From: Sipunculus nudus
Taxonomy: Eukaryota > Annelida > Sipuncula > Golfingiida > Sipunculidae
Assembly (NCBI GenBank): GCA_026874595.1
Contig: CM049306.1
Span: forward strand, 88,363,142-88,427,141
DNA: 64,000 nucleotides
Reading direction: 5' to 3'
Positions 22,283 through 34,879 of this stretch are shown here, one piece after another (the stretch's first letter is position 1; each line of letters begins with the position of its first letter). The notes beneath the pieces are model-generated. The model saw nothing but the letters and a program-made list of their open reading frames with translations, did not search any database and was not told the origin of the DNA. Made by a program: the position numbers and the translations under genes.

Positions 22283-24095
22283 GCGAGGTGTGCACGCAGC
22301 CTTTGTTGTTACGTTTCGTTTGAATTACAGCTCACCGGCCGGGCATCATATGTGCCCAAGGCCCTAAGCAAACCACGTATGCGGCAATTCTATCTGAGCC
22401 TGAAGACGGTTACCCGGACGATGAGCTGTCACTCAAAACGAAATGAACATGATTGGCTGCTATTCCTCGCTTGGCTGTGTCTTCCAGCACAAGGTCCCAT
22501 CTGATTGGACAAAAATACAGTGTTCCCCTCTGGTGTAGCAATTCAGGATACGAGGTCATAACAAACAGCGCTTACCATATAGTTAGTAGGCCTACTATAG
22601 TTAAAGCGCTGTGTAAAGAGCGTACATTACAAAAACTACCACATATATACAAAGCTTCGGCTCTGCAATATGGAATGAATGTTATTAACACTGGGGTAAA
22701 AATAACGTGTAAACTAACAAAAATACACATTATAATCTAACATTTCTTACCACAAAGATTTGTATTGGAATCGGGACTTGGACATTGGTTCCAATATACT
22801 CGGACCCGAAGAAGGTGGTCAAGGACTCGGACCTTGACACGGACTCGAATGGCCTGGATTCGCACTTGCACTTTATAACGGACTGTGTGGACTCTACTAA
22901 ATGACTGATTCTAAAATCCTCTATCTGCATGCTAATTAGTAAATCAGAATTCTTGTTTAACAAGCTTCTAAAAGTTGTTAAAGTTAATCTTATTTTGCAG
23001 TGATAAAGGAATCTAATCTAATTCTCTTATTTTCCCCAGTTAACATTAAAACTGGTTTGGCTTAGGAGGCATTAGCCGTCCGCGCATATTCACTTTAACC
23101 TAGCTACTATTGAAATTAACTAAAGTAACAAATACAAAAAAAATGTCCAGTGATTAATTCAATCTCAAGTCGAATGTATCGTCAATTGCATCTACACCAT
23201 TGTCCATGGGCCTTCTGTTGGATTTTCGAGTCGTATATTTTACTGTGTATCATCCTGAAAACAATTATTATTCGAAATCTGTTCTTAGGTTTTGAACTAA
23301 TTACAAGAGCGAAAGTCGACCTCTAAGCCATTTCAAAGAGTTCCAGTTTGCTCAAATGGTTTGGGTCATCTACATGTAACACAAATGCGCAAGTAAACCC
23401 TCAAGGATTTTATTCTTTCTACATCCGCGATCAGTTGTTCCGTGAAAGCTCTCAATGTGTTAGCGCTCTCCCTGCGTATGTATACAGGTGTCCATGTGTA
23501 AACCTTGCAGAGCTTAACCTGCTACAGTTTCCAGCAATCTGTGTACAATCTCAGGTCTCTGGTTGCTGCGTATGTAGTACAGAGCTACAACAAACAGCTG
23601 CAGTAACCCCCGTTTGATACAGGAGGGTAATACCCTCTCATTAGGCGTTAAGTAGTGATTTCTCTCCGCGGACAGCGAACTTATAGAACCCCTTAAGCAT
23701 CCAGGTAAACATTAATGTGCTGGCCAGGTCAAATTACAAAAAGGCACGCCCCGGGAGAGGTCAAGGTTTCCTGGCCGAAATGCCAGGTGGGATGTATAGA
23801 ATCACTGAAGAGACAGCCTGCGGCGGGTCATGTGACTAGCATCTCGGAGCATTTAATCCCGGGTCGCTTGAAATCATACACGCCCAGAACAGATGGAAAT
23901 AGCTAAGTCAAATATAATCTTAAATATAACTTTTTTACATTAACCATATTTACAAGACAAATATAAGGGATCCATACGCGTTACTACACTAATGAGACCA
24001 AACTGCATCAATCTACCAGTAATAAAATGGTGTATTTAAATGTGCACTTAACCTTTAGGAAATTTATGCGTAGTATCTCTTTTTTTCTGGACATA
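22283..24095. other. Mixed interval, no supported gene
   Basis: A third 'ggactcgg'-rich cluster lies at 22760-22870. Around 22320-22520 the base composition is more GC-balanced, with 'gattgg' (CCAAT-type) motifs near 22451 and 22503. I cannot support a promoter or exon from this alone. The remainder shows nothing recognisable. Confidence 0.4.
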
Positions 24096-24109
24096 TGTCA
24101 AATATTTTT

Positions 24110-24113
24110 GTTT

Positions 24114-24178
<65 letters not shown>
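24110..24178. repeat. (TG)n(AG)n compound microsatellite
   Basis: TG repeats to about 24138 followed by AG repeats to 24178. The ORFs on both strands here are artefacts of the repeat. Confidence 0.95.
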
Positions 24179-24179
<1 letters not shown>

Positions 24180-24319
24180 TGGTTAATGATTAAAATTGTT
24201 CTTCTGCAGAGACACGTTTTTGTATGAGGGCACTGGTCGTTTAACTCAAATTCATTTTTATTTTTTTTATAAACTAAATCGTTTAACATGGATTGTACCA
24301 CTAGTTACAGCTACGCAAG

Positions 24320-24465
24320 ATACTCTCCATGGTTCGGATGGTGGCAATCGGTAGTGTTTAGGCTTAGAGGAAGTGGGATGACCCGGAGAAAACCATCGAC
24401 CTTTAACGGCCACTACAAGTCACTTCATAAGCAACGCCGGGGGTCGAACCTAGGTCGCCAGGGAA
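24320..24465 (-). repeat. Possible SINE-like or interspersed repeat fragment
   Basis: Contains 'gatgacccggagaaaaccatcgacctt' and, on the minus strand, 'ctaggttcgacccccggcg', which has a B-box-like core (GGTTCGA.CC). I associate similar 'ggagaaaaccaccgacctt' phrases with mollusc repeats. No A box is clear. Confidence 0.35.
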
Positions 24466-24499
24466 AAACAGGGAGCGTTTTAACAATGGTCTGCTGATT

Positions 24500-24875
24500 T
24501 ATTTACTTTCAATATAGCTGATATCGTTTAAATAACGTGATGGACTTTTCAAATATCCAGCTAAATGTAAATGTTTGTGCCTTTATACACTGTGTCAGTT
24601 TTGTCTGCCCGTTCCATAATATAGTAGATATTTGGACATAGTGACAGAATTAAAAATGAACTGATATATCAAATGTTAGTAAATCGTTATCCCAGTGTTC
24701 AGCCCATATCCTGGTGTACTTTTAAGTGGTTATATAATTATTTTATGGAAAATACGAGAAGGTAATAAATTTTTCCCCATAATTTTGAAATATTATAACA
24801 TCTCCACTTTATGTATTTTTTTCTCTCTCTCTCTATAGACCTCATTATATGAATTTTTTTAAAATAATTATTTCG

Positions 24876-24921
<46 letters not shown>

Positions 24922-27900
24922 ATATAATTCACACATTCAATTACCCTTTTTATATAACCACCGTTGGATCTCTTTGAAACGACCCCTTCTGTTGCCATAA
25001 ATAGAAACTTCACCCTAGTCCAGTAAAATAGGCATTCAAATTGCGACATAAATTTATTTGCTATTATGCTAATTCATGCAAATCATGTTAAAAGTAGTTT
25101 TTTTTTGCTATTGGACAAAGGTGAATCCTTTAAGGATCAATGAACAACAATAATTGAAATTTACATTTAATTATTGTATATTACAGGAAAAAGTAACATT
25201 TTTTAAAAGTATTTTAATGTAATTTTGGATATATTAAAAGAGTTGGACAATGAATGAATGGACGAATGACTAATTGATTGCATGAATGAATGAATGATTG
25301 AAACAAATGTTATAAAGACTGTAGATGATGTTCATAACGTATATAATAAACCATGCATGCTTATTGAAGAAGGAAACATTGACTTTTAATAGTTATTTGG
25401 ACTATGTTATATCGGCGTACATATATTTTTACCAGGCTGGTTATGCCTAGAATATTTTAGACATTTTCTAAAGATACTAATACATCAAATTCTAGGATGA
25501 GCAAACTTAATGGTTAATTTAAACGTATGGTTTAGACTTAAACGGAAATCAAAGAGTAAAGTTCTCAATTCACACAATTAATATTGTCCTCATGAAATAT
25601 TGGAAGCAAATCAGTCTCGTAAATTCTTAAATTATTGTTAAATGTCAAAATTAGAGTCCCTTACCAATGAGAATTCATACTAGAATTAATATAATTCTCG
25701 GCAATCCTGGACGTTTGTATGCTGATCTGATCATGCATTTTGCCGATCATTAAATGCCAGTGCCACACACAGTGTTTTATGTTAGGGTAATATTTTTTAT
25801 TAAATATATATATGTGTGTGTGTGTGTCACTGATAAATATAATCTTATATTCCTATATAAATTTGTCTCAGTTTATTTTAAAATACATATATGATACCAC
25901 TGTACAACAAAGCAGTATGAGACAACGTATAATTTATGTATATGACATATAATAAGATTTTTTTACAGAATAATGATAAGCTAAAGAAACCAGTATATTT
26001 GGCGAAAGAAGATGGCCTAATTTGAAATGTTTTCCCACCTTTTATGGATGTGCCTTTAGTAACTGGGTGAATCGATCATTCTTTTACTGTACAGTTTTTG
26101 GAGTATACGTTTGCGTGATCCCTGTAAAAAAAGTAATCTGAGTTGCACCCTGTACAAATATTTACTGGCCAAGGGGACCGTCACACCCTTAAAACCTCCG
26201 AGAAATTCTGGTGACCCGGCATTGACCTTATTCACCAAGCCCATATGTCCTTAATAGTTTGAAAATCAAAAGTCAGACGAGCTTAACAAAATAAACACCT
26301 TGATTATCAAAAGCCCAGTTTATAATACTAATTTCACTTTTCAATTTATGTTGTTTGTTATTTATTGTATCACCCTTAACTAAATCACAATATATTTCAT
26401 CTATCCACTTTCTAACACTTTCATGGAATTACTAAAGTATAATGTCGTAATGTTCAACCCAACTTAATATTTTAATTTAGTTTGCAATAAATAATTCCAA
26501 TTGAATGTGAATTAATTGAGCCAGAAAAGGGTTCCCTGTTGTCCTGTTATCACTAGCCAAATTTACTTACTGCAAAATCAATATTTCATTAAAACGCGTT
26601 ATTTGAATAATAAACCTATACCTCATTTTAATAATTCGGAATGTATGCCTGTAAATTAATATTTTACCCCTTGCCGTCTCCTGTGATTTAAGCAGTTCTT
26701 TACTATAAGATGCATTCTTCAAATGTTATGAAGCATTCAGTTTTAGAGAACGCGCATAAATGAAATTTAAAAAACCCCTTTTTGTGGCATTATGGTAAAT
26801 GAAATTATCAATATTTCTCTTTCCTTTATGTCGCAATTTGTTCCAAGTTTAAGCCTATTTTACATGACTTAGTGGAGTTCTTATATAAATTACCCATATT
26901 TCCCCTGCTCGGATTCCTTGGGACTATTAGTATGTCAATCTGGGGACCTTATAGAGAAGAACGCATGGTGGCAAAATGAACTTTTTGTGAAAAAAAGTCG
27001 GCTATAATTAAAGAACTATTAGATTGGCCCAGTCAATGAAATGGCTCTGACAAAGATGTCAAACGGCTCTCACTGTGTCGCACTTAGTGTCGGTACTGCT
27101 ACCACGCGTTTACTTACATAACTTCTTTCCATTCTCTGACCCTCTTATTTCATCGACTGGTAAACTTAGGCCGTACCGGACAGTCAGCGCCACACATCAC
27201 CGTCTCGCTGAACTAAGGTATTTCCCAGTGACGTTAGGAGTAATTTAAGTGGTCTTTCCCAGAATCTTTTTTTTTTCAAAAGCAACATGGTTAATTCAGT
27301 AACCGCCTATTGTGGGCTTCCAGCTTGCTATATATATATATATATTACCATTTTATCAGTCTTAATATGTTTAGGTCTTCGGCTATTTGAGTGTGGCAAG
27401 ATTTTTAACACTATATAAAACCCTCAGCCTCAGTGAGTCAGTGTGTCACCGTTTATCAGACCATTGCTTACCGCAGCAGGCCGGTTTAAAATGTGTTTCC
27501 AGCTTATCCATAACCGTGAGATATTCAGGTCCAAACGCGACGAACGCAGTCAAACTGTTATTCATGTACCGGCTGACTGAAACGATCACGACGTTTAGCG
27601 TGTTGGCAACTCAACAGTGGCAAAACTTTCATGTGTAACTTGAATATTAAAACAAATACACAGTACAAAATCGATGCGGCATTGTCTACAATACACTAAA
27701 ATTTGCCCATGGACCGTATGTTCGAACAGCAGAGATATATCATAGGACACGAAGGTCCATGTATGGACTTTCTAAAACATGCATGATTTCAGTGCGAATA
27801 TTACCAAGCGGGTTGAGCTGTCTATTGCCTATGGGATGCTGTTAGCCTCCTCATAGCAGCAACGCCATTCACAGGAGGCCAGGCGCCTGATATGCAAATG

Positions 27901-28720
27901 CGAGGGAATCGCCAGGAGCCTTGTGACGCCCTTATATGCAAATATCAGGGATTCACCATACGGACTTTACAGGGCTTTAGTGATAAGAGCTAGAACTGAG
28001 TTACGTCGCGTCTATCGGTACATGGAATCACGTTTCATTTGAAGCATTTTAGCATTAAACATCAATACACTAAAAACCCAGGCAGGGCTAAAGAACTGTC
28101 TGTGACACGAAATTTACAATCGCCTCAGTCAGACGTTATCATGAGCTGACTAAACACCAAAACTTCGCGTTAGAAAAACTCTAAAGGGACTTCTGACTGA
28201 CACAATTGAATATTTCTAATCATTTATTCGTAAAGTATTTGGTTTATGTGTGTGATGACTTTTTTTTATCCTCATCACAGAGACTGTGAAATTTGTGAAA
28301 GCTTGGAAAATGAATTAAAAAATGCATGTGTACAAAAGTGAACATATTTATAACCGAATGCTCATAGCCATATTGAATGCTCCATAAACAATGCAAGTGT
28401 GTGTAATGTTTGTTTTCTACGAAAACATAAAGTTGATTATTAAATATTCTGGAGCCCGTCATAAGTAATCAGTCTTTGTACTTCTTTATGGTCTTACCAT
28501 GCTTCCTGCCTTCAAATATTTTGTGGGAGGGTGTGTGTGTGTGGGTGTCGGGGGTGTTAACTCACGCAAGGTTTTAGGCATGGCCAATAAGCAGGCCTTT
28601 AAGTGGATTTATGGAGTGTAAATCATACATTCCTGTGCACTTTTGAACGGTTACTGAGCACTGAATAATAGATTTATTTATGTGTTAGTGTGGTTGTCAA
28701 CAACTCTCCATATTTACCTG
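24500..28720. other. Long AT-rich interval without supported genes
   Basis: Contains (TA)n at 24880-24918, an 'atgaatgaatga' type repeat at about 25248-25298, (TG)n at 25811-25827 and a short (TA)n at 27331-27346. Several 60-80 residue ORFs occur, none with recognisable motifs. No RNA genes seen. Confidence 0.5.
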
Positions 28721-28729
28721 CCTGGAACG

Positions 28730-30412
28730 AGATGCAAGGGACACCCCCTCCCTCTGCTAATTACTCAGGTACAGCAGTAGCTAGCATCCCTAAATTTTAT
28801 GCAAAAAACGGTCACATATCAAATGTTGTGGGATTGAGCCTTTTGTGGCGCCACCTGCATCGACTTACATTTTGCGGGGAAAAAGCAAGAAAATCCTTAA
28901 AAATCTTCTTCAAAATCATTTAGCCACATTTTTCAATATTTCACAGAAATGATTCCAGAGATGAGCCCTCTTAAGTTTGTTCAAATGATTTGGGTTCAAC
29001 TATTTTTTGCTTAGATACAGGAATTTAAACTTAGCCATTTGCTCAAGTGAGCACACTAGCATAATAATCTCAGAAACGACAGGACCCTGCATGACAAAGT
29101 TTTGTGCAAATGTTGGTCACGTGACTCATATTTGAAATTAAGGTTTTTGAGGCGCCACCCACATTGACATGTTTTCACGGGCAAAAAAATGTAATTCTAT
29201 CTTCTTTCGGCTTCTTCATTAAGAATGTTTTATGATGTCAAGCCGATTGATTTAATTGTTCACAATTGTCTCACTTGTATAAGAATAGATCGAGGTCATA
29301 AAAAGGTGAAGTTGGTCTGGTGGCCAGGTATCAAACTGAGGGCTGCAATAGTCTTTTTTTGCAAAACTGTTGTTTCAACTTTTGTAACACTGCACAAAAA
29401 TTATTCTTAGGTGGCTTTTGTTCAGGTTAACTTAGATGATTTTTGGTTAAATTGTTGGACCTTTAACAGAGCTGTACAGGTAACATAAATAATTGTAGTC
29501 CATATTCCACTTATGTGTAAGATTTATCGATGAAAAATGTCTGTTTTCTGATTTTACTTTCAATAAACTTTTGTTTTTATTTTAAACATTTTTTATAAAA
29601 ATCTTATGAATATGTCAGCAAGGAAAATCATTTTAACCCAAGTCTTTCAGCATATGTTAACACTTTTGGCAACGAGCCAAGATTTTGTCTGTATCTATTA
29701 ATAGATTGGCAGACTATTTCAGATAAGGCAACAGGTGAGTTCACTCAGTGCAGTAGCTACACCTGGCACTTAGCCACAGTTGACTAACGAAAAACTGTTT
29801 TCCTCAGCTGAACTTTGTAAGCTGAATGGACCTAAATCAAGACAAATTTGATGTATCGGTTTGAAATTTGGCATGTCTATGCATTTTGGATGGCATTCTC
29901 ATTCACAAGACTGGTGTCACCACCTACAATGATTTTATCACAGTGTATGTCCCTGGGTATATCGATTGGGATTTGATATATCAGCCTGAAATTGTACATA
30001 TATGTACATTTCGGATAGCTTCGTCATATACAAGACTTGTTTGGCCGCCTAAAATTGTTTTTTTTTGGTGTCATGCATCTGTGCACATAGAGTAGTTTGA
30101 AGTATCTGTCTGAACGTTTGTATGTCAATACATCTTGGATGTTTTCTCATACACAAAACTTGAAGCGCACTAACAATCATTTTGTGTTTTGTATATCCAT
30201 GCCAGTATACCAGGAGTGACGTTGTGTGTAATCGATGCTTGTACTCGGGTTAAAAAATTTTCGTACTTGTTTTGTATATGTACCTGTTACACATGTACTT
30301 GAAAAGTAATCAAGCACTTTTCCAATTATGGTCAAGCATGTTATCATGGAAGCATTATGCCTGGTGTATATCCCATTGCACAGGTTCGCATTAGGCCTGT
30401 AGGCCTTGTTTA
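28730..30412 (+). mobile_element. Third copy of the 'gcgaacctgtg' family, left end missing
   Basis: From about 28765 it parallels 2055 onward: 'agctagcatccctaaatttta', 'gtcacatatcaaatgttgtgg', 'ggcgccacctgcat', then 'gttcaaatgatttggg'. It includes the 'ttcactcagtgcagtagct' remnant (29733) and ends with 'cacaggttcgcattaggcc' (30378 on), as at 3940. No left inverted end is found, so it is truncated. Confidence 0.65.
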
Positions 30413-30975
30413 ATGTATTTGCTGATTCTCGAATAATTAGAAGTTACACTGTGATACATTTTTCTACATTATAATGATATAAGATGATACAGGCTGACCT
30501 CCTTATATTCTGTAATATTTAATCTAAAATACAATAACGTGATCGTTGATGGGCGATATTAGGTGATTTTACTCTTTTTATCATCCAGTGTCACTTCAAG
30601 AGCTTAAGAACCAGTAATTTCGCTGTACATTTGTCATATCAGGGTTATTTATGAGAAAGAGATGTTATTGGTAGTCGAAACATTTGAATAAAATATTTAT
30701 TTGCAAAATATATCTGTACTCAAAGAATTTTTTTTTTATTTTGAATACAAAATTGATCTTTATTTTTTTTATATTTACTTCATATAATTAACAAAATTAA
30801 TTTGGGTATATTTGGAAAGTTATGCTTCGCCATTTTAACAGCACTTGGTTAAAATAATGTGGCCCTGGTCCGATCACGAACAAAATCTTAAACAATAATA
30901 AATTGTATACAAAATATGTACATATTTTATAGATGACCGCCAAACAGACATTCAGCTTGGCATGCTGCACATCAA

Positions 30976-31224
30976 TCATATGTTTTCATACAGTTCTGAT
31001 GCCGCAGTAACTGAAAAACATGACGCGTTGACGGCATTTAATCCCGCCATTTGGTGTGGGTGTGGCTCGTTGGGGAGGTGAATAACGCATGTTGTAACAC
31101 CCGTGTTCATCACAATGGACCTCACCGCGATCGGCAGCTCAGTAGCAGCCGGGGTATCAACAAACATAAACTTGACTCTGCCCTGTAGAGACTCCATGGT
31201 GTCGTACAGGCAGCTCAGTAGCAC
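30976..31224 (-). CDS. Unrecognised open stretch, possible exon
   Basis: An 82-codon minus-strand ORF lies in a locally GC-richer segment (roughly half G+C against about one third around it). It stays open upstream of its first Met and ends at a TGA. The composition looks more protein-like than neighbouring ORFs: no low-complexity runs, mixed hydrophobic and polar residues. I recognise no domain and find no clear splice acceptor. It could be a terminal exon, an old pseudogene or chance. Confidence 0.2.
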   Translation of the reverse strand: MLLSCLYDTMESLQGRVKFMFVDTPAATELPIAVRSIVMNTGVTTCVIHLPNEPHPHQMAGLNAVNASCFSVTAASELYENI

Positions 31225-33265
31225 TTTATCGAGAGGTGCTGATGTTTAACTTGAATGTTTTTTTTTTCTTTATCGCTGATAAATACCTAAAGATTCTTAT
31301 ATATTGGGATTCACAGAAAAGAAAATTATGTAAGATCCACCTGCCCACCAAGCACTGTCCACTTAACTTTTGTTATAGTTCCATACACCCATGTTAACAA
31401 CACATTTAGTTTGGTTTTGCCTGCATGCGTGTTATGTCTCATTTTGACATCAACATATAAATTATTTCTTATTTCAAGAGGTCTCTGTGCTTTACAGTGT
31501 ACAACGTATTACATTTTTTCCACAATCTCTTCTCAATATCGATATAAATGGTGAATATGCTTCTTAAATAAGCAAATAACAATGATATTTCGGGCGAGGA
31601 AGCATAAACATATATCACCAGTGCACGATAGTCAACATTGACTACCTGTAATTTAGCGAATATATACAAGACCCTGACCAGGTGCACAAACATCATCCAC
31701 AACCTGTCTTCACCAAAGTACCTGGTTTCACTTCTACAGTTCCACACCAAATGTCCAATACCAAATGTCTATTCACTCCTCTGCCTAAGTCCTGGAACTT
31801 CATATCCTACGCATACATGATGTAATATAGTGGAAAGAGCATTCAGTTCAACTGTTCAGTTCAACAAGGTTGTGGAAAAAAAAAACATTCTTTGCATTCT
31901 GCGACAAGCTTCGGTCCTCGTGGGGATGCTAAAATCTCTAAAACACATTAACCAAGTAGAAATCTGCATTTTAAGGATCCCTCCCTGGAGCTGGATCATG
32001 TGCCGGATCCTCTTTTTTGGTCTTTTTGGTAAATTCTGAAAGTTTTATGAGATTCTGTTCAAGATTGCGCCAGTTATGTTGTGAAAAAAAACCCCACTGG
32101 AACGGGGATGAACGTGTACCTTCCTGGAAGAGACAATCAAGTAACTATGGTACCGTACCATACAAAAGCCCATAGAAATGGCACATACTCGCGTATGAAT
32201 AACACTGACTTGGATATCAATAAAATCACATAATCGAAATAAAAAAAGGACAGATTGCTTCCCATTGCAACATTTTCTACGCAGTTTTTGTACACCTTGC
32301 ACAGCCACTCCACAGTCAGAATCAGTTCTTTTGGAGCGATAGAACTAACGTTAGCTCAGTGGGCATGATGGTGCATTCTCTCTCCCTCCCAACCAAGAAT
32401 GTCAATTCCTGTATCTGCCTTGCGCCAAAATATAAAGTGCACCGGCCGACCGTTAATTCAGTTTGATCTCCGACTCGGTCCTGGTGAGCCTCATTAACAT
32501 TGAGAAGTGGCCAGCAAATTGGATGCACGTACTACAGACGCTGGCCGTTTAATTCTTCTTCAGACTCAGTCAGAGCTGTTAGGATACTATAAAACTGTTA
32601 GCGGGTCTACACAGACTCTCCGTCAAACAAGTTACAACTTTTTAATGATCCCCGTTCCCCCGCCGACGTTGGGCCGATCTATCATTTGGTCGAAACATAT
32701 ATTAACTCCAGCGAGCCGCTGCCTGTGTTATACTTGCAATAAGAAAATATAAACAATGTTACTTTAATTTCTAACGAGTAAAATGGCCCTCGCAGGTGAC
32801 GCCGCCGCGTCCCTGGGCGGTTGAGGACCAGGGTTACGACCCCCGGGACTCGGAAACACCGGACGCCCCCATTGCCTCGGTGCCATATTTTCCTATAATA
32901 AAAATGTCTGCTCAAAGCATTAAGAGCAGTTTGATTGTAAAACATGACAAGATGTCAGATAAAAGGTTTACAATATTAATATCCTCGTGAAATAAATACA
33001 TATTTTACATTCAGACTAAAATTCAGGACGACGTTAATTTCATTAGAAATCATTACATGCCATCAAAATGTTATAACAGTGTTCGTTTCATCATGAAAGC
33101 CATTCATGTTCATATCATATTTATAATAAGTATAAAATCATCCAGGACCTTGTTACCAAGATGATAAGACTAATACCTATACCGATATGGTGTGTGTTTC
33201 TCGGTGACAGCGTAAAATTGGTTACTGAAGGTTCAGGTCTGTAAATAGATGGTGTCTATAATCTG

Positions 33266-33270
<5 letters not shown>

Positions 33271-33319
<49 letters not shown>
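33271..33319. repeat. (TA)n microsatellite
   Basis: About 48 bp of TA. Its flanks contain no hammerhead or retroelement motif that I can see. Confidence 0.95.
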
Positions 33320-33322
<3 letters not shown>

Positions 33323-33494
33323 CAGTGTACACGAAAAAAATATAAAGTATTGAAAAAAAACTATCGTGACTAAGTAGTCATATGAATCTAACTTAATAAA
33401 TAAACTAGCTCTGGGTTGCACTTCACACATCTAAAAGTAAGAGTTTGACTTGCTTGTTGAGCCAGCAATCACTTTAAAGAAAACAAATGTTGCA

Positions 33495-33800
33495 GTTGTA
33501 ACTCCTCCAGGTAGGAGGAGGTCTTATGTTTTACCCTTTGTTTGTCTATGTACAACTGAACGCAAAGCTTTGTTGAAATTTTGTGCAGGGTTAGTATAAC
33601 AAGGAACGATCGATTAATTTTGGAGGTAATCAGGACACCATATTAAATTTTTGTTTTGTTTGTTATTCCAAATGTCCCTTTCCCGTGTGAATTAGGATAA
33701 CACATGAGGAACAATCCATAATTTAGTAGGTAATCTTTATTTCCATTATTTAATTTTAATTCAAAGACCCTTTTCCTTTCTGACCTATGGATACTCCTTC
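33495..33800 (+). repeat. Probable interspersed repeat fragment
   Basis: 'aactcctccaggtaggagg' forms a short hairpin-like start. It is followed by 'gttgaaattttgtgcagggtt' and two related phrases, 'aacaaggaacgatcgattaa' and 'tgaggaacaatccataattt', about 110 bp apart. No protein. Family unknown. Confidence 0.35.
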
Positions 33801-34214
33801 TGGCAAAGTGCTAATACATGTAATACAATAACTGGAGATGTTTAACCATGTCTAACATTTCATGTCTTGCTGTCTAGATTGATTAGAATCCTGCAGGGCG
33901 GTCCTTGTGGCCTTTGACCTCTTTCTTGCATAAAATACTCTAAAAGACATCTATGATGTGTAAATAACGCGAAAATACAAAGCCGATATTTGCAAGCCTA
34001 CTAAATTTCTTGCACGTTGAGTATTTGACCCGCCGGCCGGCGTGTGTGGCGCCAATGCATGTATCCAGGTTTGTCTGCTTACTATTTAGAAGACTTTTTA
34101 TCATGCCCGGAAAATTTATTTTTGGAGATAATTGCCTCCATTCTTTATTCATCTACAGAGTCGGTATAGTGTATCCTTTCTTTCATTTAAACCCTCTGGT
34201 CACCCAGGCCAGGT

Positions 34215-34535
34215 ATCTATCCCACTGCGGAGCCTAGCTGTGTAATCAGCCCCATTGCTGGGTCATAACACTGAGGAACCAAATTCGCACGTTTGTGAGT
34301 GATACATGACTGTGGACACAACCATACCATTAAGCCTGCAGATAACTCACCCTGAGTGTTACACGACTGTGGACACAACCTTGCCATTAAGCCTGATAAA
34401 ACTGGCCCTGGTTGTGGTTGACATTTAAAAAATCTCACTACTCCTCGACTGAGATTCGAAGTCAGGATCTCGCCCGCTTAGATTCTATGGCCGTGGCCCT
34501 TGACCACAGCTACCGGTTTGTCGGGAAAACGTTGA
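34215..34535 (-). mobile_element. tRNA-derived SINE, uninterrupted reference copy
   Basis: Reading the minus strand from about 34535, an A-box-like 'gtagctgtggtcaaggg' is followed by a B-box-like 'gacttcgaatctcag' (about 34450). The body then contains two ~70-bp direct repeats with 'gactgtggacacaacc' (about 34308 and 34368) and 'gaggaacc..', 'taacac' (about 34265). The same head and body flank the LTR retrotransposon at 43.2 and 50.4 kb, so this copy shows the pre-insertion arrangement. Confidence 0.7.
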
Positions 34536-34639
34536 TGCGTAGGAGAACTATAATATTTATATGTAAACATGATAAATTAAAAACACAGATAAATGCACCT
34601 ACGCCCGCACACAAACCCACATATGCGATAATGGAGCTT

Positions 34640-34870
34640 TTGTATTATTTTTTTTGGTATTATTCTGAGGGGTATTTTCGAGCCCCATAGCTCGGAGGAT
34701 ATAGGTCATGGTGTCCTAATTTCAGGTTTCTCAGAAGATTTTCTATGGACCTTCTGGGGTTCTTAGTTAAAAGATTCTAGGTCCAGCAGTTAAGATTTGT
34801 GTCTTGTTAACAGACAGACGAACGGCACGACAGACAGAGAGACGGACAAAGAGTGATCAAATATGGATAC
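34640..34870 (-). mobile_element. Inverted single-module copy of the 'tagctca' family
   Basis: The minus strand reads 'tgatcactctttgtccgtct', then 'gttaacaagacacaaat', 'gacctagaatctttt', 'tccatagaaaatctt', 'cctgaaattagg', 'gagctatggggctcg' and 'aatacccctcagaataat'. This is the same order as 6000-6220. The terminal hairpin is missing. Confidence 0.65.
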
Positions 34871-34879
34871 AGAAATAAA

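Larger units (their letters stand above)
30415..33490. other. Interval without recognised genes
   Basis: Mostly AT-rich unique sequence. A GC-richer open stretch on the minus strand (31224-30976) is listed separately. At 32345-32420 'gttagctcagtgggcatgatgg' resembles a tRNA A box, but no good B box follows. (TA)n lies at 33271-33319. Confidence 0.4.

Noticed and set aside
21116-22295. Pair of minus-strand ORFs (105 and 71 codons) as a duplicated gene
   Set aside because: They are the same sequence in two tandem units, but differ in extent because of a single change in the shared region and the diverged flank; no domain or splice signal is seen.
24027-24301. ORFs on both strands rich in Cys/Val or Ser/Leu/His/Thr
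   Set aside because: They translate the (TG)n(AG)n microsatellite.
32345-32420. Possible tRNA gene ('gttagctcagtgggcatgatgg')
   Set aside because: The A box is plausible, but there is no proper B box and no cloverleaf.
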